The notes beneath the pieces are model-generated. The model saw only the letters and a program-made list of their open reading frames with translations, did no database searches and had not been told where the DNA came from. A program made the translations under genes and the position numbers. A DNA stretch of 5,406 nt from NCBI GenBank assembly GCA_021199405.1, contig JAJQID010000241.1:1-5406 (forward strand), in the 5' to 3' direction. The stretch comes from Lachnospiraceae bacterium (lineage in GTDB: Bacteria; Bacillota; Clostridia; Lachnospirales; Lachnospiraceae). Positions 1 to 4,863 of this stretch are shown in pieces; position 1 is the stretch's first letter, and the number at the start of each line of letters is the position of its first letter.

Positions 1-111
1 GTGCTGGACTGCATCATCCCGGAGGATGACAAGGTGCTGCCCATGGTGCCCGCGTGGGCACCCATCAGCGAGGCTTTTGACGGGGATGATCTGAAGGCGA
101 AGGGACAGTAA
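1..111 (+). CDS. ilvB: Acetolactate synthase large subunit, C-terminal end (partial)
   Basis: Frame 1 is open from the left edge to a TAA at 109-111 and gives 36 residues that start VLDCIIPEDDKVLPMVP and end DLKAKGQ. The pattern of a hydrophobic strand, an acidic turn, then DKVxPMVPAxAPISEAF matches, from memory, the C-terminus of biosynthetic acetolactate synthase large subunits. These are thiamine-diphosphate enzymes that condense two pyruvates, or pyruvate with 2-oxobutyrate, in valine, leucine and isoleucine synthesis. The catalytic and cofactor-binding parts lie outside the window, so the call rests on this tail alone. One oddity is Trp at residue 19 of the fragment (codon TGG, 55-57), where I remember Gly as usual. 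The first GTG is internal to the gene and is not its start. The downstream L,D-transpeptidase follows after 44 bases without a terminator. Confidence 0.75.
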   Translation: MLDCIIPEDDKVLPMVPAWAPISEAFDGDDLKAKGQ

Positions 112-155
112 ATAAATAAATCCGGGAATTCACAAATCTGATGAGACATTAACGA

Positions 156-1577
156 ATGATACAAAAATTAATGAAATTCCTGCTGCGGGGAGCTGCGTTC
201 GCAGTCTCCCTGCTGTTGCTGGGAGGACTGGGATATTATCTTCTGCTTCGACATTACGCGAATACTTTTCCTTACGGAACGTGGATCAATGGGATATACT
301 GTACGGGTCTTTCAGCGGAGGATGTGAATCTTCTGCTGTGCCGGCAGGAATATGACACGGTGATCACGGTTGTGGACGAGAATGGAACAGAGTATGTGCT
401 GGACTATTATGATTTCGTGACAGATATTGATTACACGGAGGCGATTGAAGAGATCCGGGGGCAAACCGCGATTGAGCAGGTTTTTTCAAGGACGGAAAAT
501 GAATATGAGATCAGACCGAAGATCACAGTGGATGTGCAAGGCTTGACCGCATATCTTGCTACGGTTTCCCCTTTTGAGGAGCTTGAGGAGAACTATGAGA
601 GCAAGGTTTCTCTGGAATATACAGACACAGGGTATGTGCTGACTGTAAGCGGTAAAGAGACGCTGGATTTTGAACTTGCCTGTGAAAAAATTCTGGAGGC
701 TGCGGAGACGGCGCAGACCTCGCTGGATTTGGTGGAGGCGGGCTGTTACAGCAGTGAATCCTATAATTTCTCTGACCGCCTTTTGCTGAACACATATCAG
801 CAGATTGAGGTTTATACGGAGAATCATCAGATTGTGATCAGTGCCGATGAGGGGGATTATTCCCTGACAGATCTGGAGCTTCAGGATTTTCTGGCGAAGG
901 ACGAGAATGGTATTCCTCTTTTGGATGAGACCGGAAGCATTTATTGTGACACTGAAAAAATTGAGGATTATTTTGCGGAAATTGCTTCTGAAACCAGCAC
1001 CCGAAATCACAGCTGGCTTTTTACTGACCATGACGGCGAAGTGGTGGAGGTCAATCAGGGAAATTATGGAAGGGTTCTGTCCAACGCTGAGGCCTGTGCT
1101 GAGCAGCTGACGGAACTGCTGAGCAGCCCGGATTGTGATGAGACAGTAACTCTGGAATACACCTATTATCCATCCAGCGCCATTGACAATGATTACGGAC
1201 GGGCGATTTCCACCACCTATATTGAGGTGGATATTTCCGGGCAGCACTGCTATATGTATGAAGACGGAGAGCTGATCTGGGAGAGCGACTGCGTCACGGG
1301 AGATGCAGCAAAGGGAAGAGACACGCCGACGGGAGTTTACTACATAGAATATAAGCAGAAAAACCGTACATTGAAGGGCGAGGATTATGAAACCTTTGTC
1401 TATTACTGGATGCATTTTTATAATGGCTGCGGTTTTCACGACGCCTATTGGAGATCTTCCTTCGGCGGAGAGATTTATCTGACGAATGGATCTCACGGCT
1501 GTGTCAATCTGCCATCAGCCAAGGCGAAAGAGCTTTACTCGCTGGTGTCCAGCGGAATGACGGTGATCGTTTACTGA
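156..1577 (+). CDS. Membrane-anchored L,D-transpeptidase (YkuD domain) with N-terminal peptidoglycan-binding-like domains
   Basis: The 473-residue product should sit outside the membrane and form 3-3 or related cross-links in peptidoglycan through a catalytic cysteine. A short basic N-terminus (K4, K7, R11) is followed by a hydrophobic segment at about 12-31, read as a signal anchor with no cleavage site seen. Residues ~40-340 resemble the repeated PG_binding_4-type module found ahead of clostridial YkuD domains; the DGEVVEV...GNYG stretch at ~293-305 is typical. Residues ~353-473 are the YkuD domain: TPTG, then GFHD with the conserved His428, then SHGCVNLP with catalytic Cys449 at 1500-1502. 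The protein ends soon after, as is normal, so the gene looks intact. ATG 156 is the first in-frame start after a TAA at 150-152; no Shine-Dalgarno is visible before it or before Met6. Co-transcription with ilvB is likely, given the 44-base gap without a hairpin. Confidence 0.93.
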   Translation: MIQKLMKFLLRGAAFAVSLLLLGGLGYYLLLRHYANTFPYGTWINGIYCTGLSAEDVNLLLCRQEYDTVITVVDENGTEYVLDYYDFVTDIDYTEAIEEIRGQTAIEQVFSRTENEYEIRPKITVDVQGLTAYLATVSPFEELEENYESKVSLEYTDTGYVLTVSGKETLDFELACEKILEAAETAQTSLDLVEAGCYSSESYNFSDRLLLNTYQQIEVYTENHQIVISADEGDYSLTDLELQDFLAKDENGIPLLDETGSIYCDTEKIEDYFAEIASETSTRNHSWLFTDHDGEVVEVNQGNYGRVLSNAEACAEQLTELLSSPDCDETVTLEYTYYPSSAIDNDYGRAISTTYIEVDISGQHCYMYEDGELIWESDCVTGDAAKGRDTPTGVYYIEYKQKNRTLKGEDYETFVYYWMHFYNGCGFHDAYWRSSFGGEIYLTNGSHGCVNLPSAKAKELYSLVSSGMTVIVY

Positions 1578-1600
1578 TTGATTATAGGAAATGGCATATG

Positions 1601-1642
1601 AACGTTCGTTACCTATCATGAGTTTCAGGTTGTTTTCAACAA
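1601..1642. repeat. Two short palindromes downstream of the L,D-transpeptidase gene
   Basis: AACG-TT-CGTT (1601-1610) and TTGTT-TTC-AACAA (1630-1642) are perfect but short inverted repeats in the spacer after the transpeptidase stop codon. Neither is followed by a T-run, so they do not look like intrinsic terminators, and no other terminator is evident for the ilvB-transpeptidase unit. They could be protein-binding sites or chance. Confidence 0.3.
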
Positions 1643-1655
1643 GTTTACTGGTATT

Positions 1656-1675
1656 TTTGACAATAAATTGTCAAA
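1656..1675. promoter_or_regulatory. Perfect 9+9 palindrome upstream of the serC promoter, possible operator
   Basis: TTTGACAAT (1656-1664) and ATTGTCAAA (1667-1675) are exact reverse complements around AA. The 2-base centre and the lack of an adjacent T-run argue against a terminator and favour a dimeric regulator site. It lies about 30 bases upstream of the putative serC -35 box. A smaller related palindrome, TGAC-TTT-GTCA (1707-1717), overlaps that -35 box, though its half-site spacing differs. I cannot assign a regulator; the motif is not one I recognise as CodY, Rex or T-box. Confidence 0.45.
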
Positions 1676-1705
1676 GCCGGACCTTTTTCACGTGCAGGTT
1701 TGCGA

Positions 1706-1734
1706 TTGACTTTGTCAGGCAGAGAGCGTAAGAT
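1706..1734 (+). promoter_or_regulatory. Probable sigma-A promoter of serC-serA
   Basis: TTGACT (1706-1711, five of six consensus bases) and TAAGAT (1729-1734, four of six) are separated by exactly 17 bases. Transcription would start near 1741, giving a leader of about 80 bases before the serC ATG. This is the best-spaced pair of boxes in the spacer. The -35 box overlaps the small TGAC-TTT-GTCA palindrome, so a bound protein could block it. Confidence 0.6.
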
Positions 1735-1748
1735 ATAGATTTGAAGAT

Positions 1749-1798
1749 TTTAGCGAATTAAATCGTTAAATTGCCGGAACAGATCAAAAGCGTTCCGG
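1749..1798 (+). promoter_or_regulatory. Two consecutive stem-loops in the serC leader
   Basis: Stem one pairs TTTAGCGA (1749-1756) with TCGTTAAA (1763-1770), with one G-U pair and a 6-base loop. Stem two pairs CCGGAAC (1774-1780) with GTTCCGG (1792-1798) around an 11-base loop and ends 7 bases before the Shine-Dalgarno sequence. Neither has a terminator T-run, and no T-box consensus (the AGGGTGG-type antiterminator motif) is present. They may tune translation or stability of the leader. No known riboswitch class is recognised. Confidence 0.35.
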
Positions 1799-1805
1799 GG
1801 GAGAC

Positions 1806-1813
1806 AGGAGGAG
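1806..1813 (+). promoter_or_regulatory. Ribosome binding site that fixes the serC start
   Basis: AGGAGGAG lies 8 bases before ATG 1822. It settles the start: an in-frame TTG at 1771 would add 17 residues, but it falls at the leader hairpins, has no such site and precedes the conserved SerC N-terminus. Confidence 0.85.
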
Positions 1814-1821
1814 AGTTGATT

Positions 1822-2907
1822 ATGTCCAGAGTATATAATTTTTCGGCCGGCCCGGCGGTGCTTCCCGAGGAGGTGCTTCAGGAGGCGGCTTCAGAGATGC
1901 TGGATTATCAGGGCACAGGGATGTCGGTCATGGAGATGAGCCACCGTTCAAAGGCCTTTGATAAGATTATTAAGGATGCGGAAGCGGATTTAAGAGAACT
2001 GATGGGAATCCCCGACAATTATAAGGTGTTGTTTCTGCAGGGCGGTGCCAGTCAGCAGTTCGCGGCCATTCCCATGAACCTGATGAAGAATCGGGTGGCG
2101 GATTATATTGTCACTGGCCAGTGGGCGAAAAAGGCTTACCAGGAGGCTCAGCTTTATGGAAAGGTCAATAAGATCGCTTCCAGCGAGGATCAGACCTTTT
2201 CCTATATTCCGGACTGCTCGGATCTGCCGATTTCAGAAGACGCGGATTATGTATATATCTGTGAAAATAACACCATTTACGGCACTAAATATAAAAAACT
2301 GCCAAACACCAAGGGAAAGCCGCTGGTAGCGGATGTTTCCAGCTGTTTCTTGTCGGAGCCTGTGGATGTATCCAAATATGCTCTGATTTATGGCGGTGCA
2401 CAGAAAAATATTGGTCCCGCAGGCGTGGTAATCGTGATCATCAGAGAGGATCTGGTTACGGATGATGTGCTGCCGGGGACCCCTACCATGCTGAAATACA
2501 AGACTCAGGCGGACAATGGATCTCTTTATAACACACCTCCGTGTTACGGCATTTATATTTGCGGGAAGGTATTCAAATGGCTGAAGGCTCAGGGAGGACT
2601 GGAGGTCATGAAGGAGCGCAATGAAGCCAAGGCGAAGGTTCTGTATGATTTTCTGGATCAGTCAGATCTGTTCCATGGCACTGTCCGCAGGGAGGACCGT
2701 TCCATCATGAATGTGCCCTTTGTGACGGGGGATGCGGATTTGGATGCCAGATTTGTGAAGGAAGCCACTGCGGCTGGTTTTGTGAACCTGAAGGGCCATC
2801 GGACTGTCGGCGGAATGCGTGCCAGCATCTATAATGCCATGCCTTTTGCCGGTTTAGAGGCACTGGTAGAGTTCATGAGAGAATTTGAAAAGGAGAATCA
2901 GAAATAA
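1822..2907 (+). CDS. serC: Phosphoserine aminotransferase
   Basis: This cytoplasmic PLP enzyme converts 3-phosphohydroxypyruvate and glutamate to O-phosphoserine and 2-oxoglutarate, the second step of serine synthesis. The 361-residue length is normal for the family. The N-terminus NFSAGPAVLPEEVL is a family signature, followed by GMSVMEMSHRS, FLQGGASQQF and VTGQWAKKA. VADVSSCF supplies the Asp (D171) expected to contact the PLP pyridine nitrogen, and GGAQKNIGPAGV carries the PLP-binding Lys195 (codon 2404-2406). The C-terminus, with KGHRTVGGMRASIYNA, is intact. The start is ATG 1822, with AGGAGGAG 8 bases upstream. It is the first gene of the serC-serA operon; serA begins one base after its TAA. 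The promoter at 1706-1734 probably drives both genes. Confidence 0.97.
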   Translation: MSRVYNFSAGPAVLPEEVLQEAASEMLDYQGTGMSVMEMSHRSKAFDKIIKDAEADLRELMGIPDNYKVLFLQGGASQQFAAIPMNLMKNRVADYIVTGQWAKKAYQEAQLYGKVNKIASSEDQTFSYIPDCSDLPISEDADYVYICENNTIYGTKYKKLPNTKGKPLVADVSSCFLSEPVDVSKYALIYGGAQKNIGPAGVVIVIIREDLVTDDVLPGTPTMLKYKTQADNGSLYNTPPCYGIYICGKVFKWLKAQGGLEVMKERNEAKAKVLYDFLDQSDLFHGTVRREDRSIMNVPFVTGDADLDARFVKEATAAGFVNLKGHRTVGGMRASIYNAMPFAGLEALVEFMREFEKENQK

Positions 2908-2908
2908 A

Positions 2909-4072
2909 ATGTATCAGATTCATTGCCTGAACCCAATTTCAAAGGTTGGATTAAATCATTTATCCGAAAATTACTCTCTGACGGACAACGCGGCTGAGGC
3001 TGACGGTATTCTGGTCCGGAGTGCTGTGATGCATGACATGGAGTTGTCGGATCGTCTGCTGGCTGTAGCCAGAGCGGGCGCCGGCTACAATAATATTCCA
3101 TTGGATAAGTGTGCACAGAAGGGAATTGTGGTGTTCAATACTCCGGGTGCCAATGCCAATGGGGTAAAAGAAATGATTATTGCTGCCATGCTGCTGGCCA
3201 GCAGGGATATCGTTGGTGGCATCGAGTGGGTGAAGGAAAATCATCAGAATCCGGAGATTGCCAAAGCCACAGAGAAGGCCAAGAAGGCTTTCGCTGGTAC
3301 TGAGATTATGGGAAAGACTCTGGGTGTTATCGGTCTGGGTGCCATCGGAGCCATGGTGGCTAATGTGGCGGAGCAGCTGGGTATGAAGGTCATGGGCTAT
3401 GATCCGTTTTTGTCAGTGGATGCCGCATGGAAACTAAGCCACAGTGTAAAGCATGTGACAGATGTGAACGAGATATATTCCAGCTGTGATTTTATTACTA
3501 TTCACGTGCCGGCCATGGATTCCACAAAGGGGATGATCGGTAAGGATGCCATTGCCCTGATGAAGCCCAACGCAGTGATTTTAAACTTCGCGCGGGATGT
3601 GCTCTGTGATGAGCAGGCGGTGGTGGATGCCCTGGCGGAGGGAAGGATTCGCAGATATGTGTCTGATTTCCCAACTCCCGTAACCAGCGGTAAGCCAGGC
3701 TGTATTGTGATTCCTCATCTTGGAGCTTCCACAGAGGAGAGCGAGGATAACTGCGCGGTGATGGCAGTAAAGGAAATTGAGGATTATCTGGAGAACGGCA
3801 GTATTGTCAACAGTGTCAATTATCCCCGTTGTGAGGTTGGTCCCTGCAGGACAGCTTCTCGGGTTGCGGTTCTGCACAGGAATGTGGCCGGTATGCTGAC
3901 CGCGATCACTACCTGCGCCGCGGACGCCGGCATCAATATCGCCGAGGTCGTCAATAAATCCCGGGACGAGGTGGCCTACACTCTAATCGACCTGGATCAG
4001 AAGGCGACCGCTCAGATGGTGGACAGCCTGAACGCCATTTCCGGTGTTTTCCGGGTCAGAGTCATTAAATAG
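2909..4072 (+). CDS. serA: D-3-phosphoglycerate dehydrogenase with C-terminal ACT domain
   Basis: SerA oxidises 3-phosphoglycerate to 3-phosphohydroxypyruvate with NAD, the first committed step of serine synthesis. The 387-residue protein has a substrate-binding part carrying ARAGAGYNNI, then a Rossmann fold with GLGAIG at 142-147 and the NAD-type acidic residue D165 in GYDPF. Catalytic Arg is R229 in NFARD and catalytic His is H270 in PHLGAST. The Glu that usually completes the triad is not obvious: the segment reads DFPTPV at 253-258 where E. coli SerA, from memory, has DVFPTEP. Residues ~318-387 form one ACT domain, a likely serine-sensing module; the extra intervening domain of long SerA types is absent. 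ATG 2909 is preferred over TTG 2885, which lies inside serC. AAGGAG (2890-2895) is 13 bases away, rather far, so coupling to serC translation is likely. Confidence 0.95.
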   Translation: MYQIHCLNPISKVGLNHLSENYSLTDNAAEADGILVRSAVMHDMELSDRLLAVARAGAGYNNIPLDKCAQKGIVVFNTPGANANGVKEMIIAAMLLASRDIVGGIEWVKENHQNPEIAKATEKAKKAFAGTEIMGKTLGVIGLGAIGAMVANVAEQLGMKVMGYDPFLSVDAAWKLSHSVKHVTDVNEIYSSCDFITIHVPAMDSTKGMIGKDAIALMKPNAVILNFARDVLCDEQAVVDALAEGRIRRYVSDFPTPVTSGKPGCIVIPHLGASTEESEDNCAVMAVKEIEDYLENGSIVNSVNYPRCEVGPCRTASRVAVLHRNVAGMLTAITTCAADAGINIAEVVNKSRDEVAYTLIDLDQKATAQMVDSLNAISGVFRVRVIK

Positions 4073-4129
4073 ACTGCTATTAAGAAATATTTTTCAGTAT
4101 TTTCCCGGAAAAATCTTCTGTTAATGCCA

Positions 4130-4175
4130 AAAACTCCCCGACTGTGTGAGAAAAATCATCACAGCGGGGAGTTTT
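4130..4175. terminator. Strong bidirectional intrinsic terminator between serA and the convergent gene
   Basis: AAAACTCCCCG (4130-4140) pairs perfectly with CGGGGAGTTTT (4165-4175). After one unpaired A, CTGTG (4142-4146) pairs with CACAG (4160-4164), and TGA/TCA can extend the stem past a bulged T. On the + strand the stem ends in TTTT followed by ATATAT; on the - strand it ends in TTTTT. It can therefore stop serCA transcripts 58 bases past the serA stop and also those of the - strand gene. Confidence 0.9.
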
Positions 4176-4220
4176 ATATATGGAGATGGCCGCTTGACAT
4201 AAAAATAAAAACGGAAGGTA

Positions 4221-4251
4221 AAAATACATGTATTTTACTTTGCCTGCAAAG
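4221..4251. repeat. Two adjacent palindromes in the 3' spacer of the - strand gene
   Basis: AAAATACA/TGTATTTT (4221-4236) is a perfect 16-base palindrome. It is followed at once by CTTTGC-CT-GCAAAG (4238-4251), a 6+6 inverted repeat. Both lie between the stop of the - strand gene and the shared terminator. On the - strand they are followed by T-rich DNA, so they might act as an extra weak terminator or RNA 3'-end structure. A protein site is equally possible. Confidence 0.4.
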
Positions 4252-4291
4252 CAAAACCATTCAGGGTATGCAGGAGATATTCAGGAAACAC

Positions 4292-4570
4292 TTATCTGAA
4301 CAGCATGGGATTTTCGGGATCATTGGCCTGATCGGCAAAGGTCTCCCGCAGATGCATTTCTTCCTGCAGGCTGGCTTCGCTCTGCAGATCCATATACTTA
4401 ATGAACATTTCCTCCAGGGTGATATTTTCCTCCGCGGCAATCTCGGTAAAAATCGGGCGAAGAGCGTCCAACTGCCTGGAAACCTGGACCTTCTGCGGGT
4501 CAATATCCCCCAGCACTTTCTCCGCATATTTGTTGATGCGTTTTATCATGTTATATTCTTTTTCGGTCAT
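4292..4570 (-). CDS. Small acidic hypothetical protein (92 residues), family not recognised
   Basis: I do not recognise this protein. It reads MTEKEYNMIKRINKYAEK and ends DPENPMLFR. It is rich in charged residues (about 19 Asp/Glu against 11 Lys/Arg), has no Cys or Trp, and shows no signal peptide or membrane segment. The spacing of hydrophobic residues suggests mainly helical structure with a polar tail, so a soluble cytoplasmic protein is expected. It is probably real: ATG 4570 has AAAGGA at 4579-4584 on the - strand, 8 bases upstream, and it faces a bidirectional terminator. Its residues are protein-like, whereas overlapping frames are Arg/Cys/Pro-rich or low in sense. It is convergent with serCA and divergent from glgB, so context gives no function. 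I see no convincing promoter pair for it in 4591-4731. Confidence 0.75.
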   Translation of the reverse strand: MTEKEYNMIKRINKYAEKVLGDIDPQKVQVSRQLDALRPIFTEIAAEENITLEEMFIKYMDLQSEASLQEEMHLRETFADQANDPENPMLFR

Positions 4571-4601
4571 GAGTTAATTCCTTTCCTTTCCGATGATTCA
4601 A

Positions 4602-4704
4602 GGCTATATTGACTTCTTGTGAGCCGTATGCAAAATTTATATAGCCATGAATAATAATGAACTTATAGCCAATTCTAACACTTTTGGCTTGTATTAGCCA
4701 GAAG
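4602..4704. repeat. Cluster of TATAGCCA-type motifs in the divergent spacer
   Basis: TATAGCCA occurs exactly at 4640-4647 and 4664-4671, with a variant TATTAGCCA at 4692-4700 and an inverted GGCTATA at 4602-4608. GGCTATAT (4602-4609) and ATATAGCC (4639-4646) are exact reverse complements 29 bases apart. The last copy is part of a hairpin, CTTTTGGCT (4681-4689) with AGCCAGAAG (4696-4704), including one G-U pair. The cluster lies between two divergent genes and could bind a regulator. The region is AT-rich, so some matches may be chance. Confidence 0.4.
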
Positions 4705-4717
4705 AATTTGATAAAAT
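4689..4717 (+). promoter_or_regulatory. Possible promoter of glgB with extended -10
   Basis: TAAAAT (4712-4717) is preceded by TG at 4709-4710, which fits an extended -10 box. TTGTAT (4689-4694) lies 17 bases upstream as a weak -35. Transcription would begin near 4724, placing the whole 89-base palindrome in the glgB leader. No better box pair was found between the palindrome and the gene. Confidence 0.4.
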
Positions 4718-4731
4718 GTCCATAAACAGGT

Positions 4732-4820
4732 TACTATTCACAGACGGCTTGAAATAAGTAATCAGGCTCGTCAAGCTTACTTGTAAGAGAAGGATTACTT
4801 ATTTCAAGCTGTGAATAGTA
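4732..4820. repeat. Large imperfect palindrome, MITE- or REP-like element
   Basis: The outer arms 4732-4742 (TACTATTCACA) and 4810-4820 (TGTGAATAGTA) are perfect complements. The inner arms 4747-4763 and 4793-4809 are also perfect over 17 bases. Only a 4-base bulge (4743-4746, GACG) interrupts 28 paired positions. The 29-base loop holds a further small stem, CTTAC-TT-GTAAG (4776-4787). No T-run follows on either strand, so this is not a standard terminator. Arms beginning and ending in TA suggest a TA-targeting miniature inverted-repeat element, or an intergenic palindromic repeat. No coding capacity is seen. Confidence 0.8.
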
Positions 4821-4850
4821 TCGTCAAGACTAATAAGGGGTATTTTTCAG

Positions 4851-4855
4851 GGAGG
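4851..4855 (+). promoter_or_regulatory. Ribosome binding site of glgB
   Basis: GGAGG within AGGGAGGG (4849-4856) stands 8 bases before ATG 4864. It supports this start, after which the frame stays open to the window edge. Confidence 0.85.
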
Positions 4856-4863
4856 GTATTGCT

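Noticed and set aside
486..1496. Long open frame of 336 codons on the - strand inside the L,D-transpeptidase gene
   Set aside because: The + strand frame carries a full YkuD domain with catalytic motif and membrane anchor. The antisense product has no recognisable domain, so it is a shadow of that gene's codon use.
1656..1662. TTGACA inside the 1656-1675 palindrome as a serC -35 box
   Set aside because: No -10-like hexamer lies 16-18 bases downstream (GACCTT occurs there), whereas TTGACT at 1706 has a good partner.
1741..1821. T-box or other known riboswitch upstream of serC
   Set aside because: An 80-base leader is too short for a T-box, the conserved antiterminator motif is missing, and no terminator hairpin precedes the gene.
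4261..4527. An 88-codon - strand frame overlapping the 92-residue gene
   Set aside because: Its product is dominated by Arg, Cys and Pro, typical of an out-of-frame reading, and it lacks a ribosome binding site.
4124..4612. A 162-codon + strand frame antisense to the small acidic gene
   Set aside because: It starts inside the terminator stem, has no ribosome binding site and gives a low-complexity Phe/Leu/His-rich product. The - strand gene is better supported.
4732..4820. Intrinsic terminator for transcripts entering from either side
   Set aside because: The hairpin is much longer than a normal terminator, AT-rich at its base, and has no T-run after either arm.
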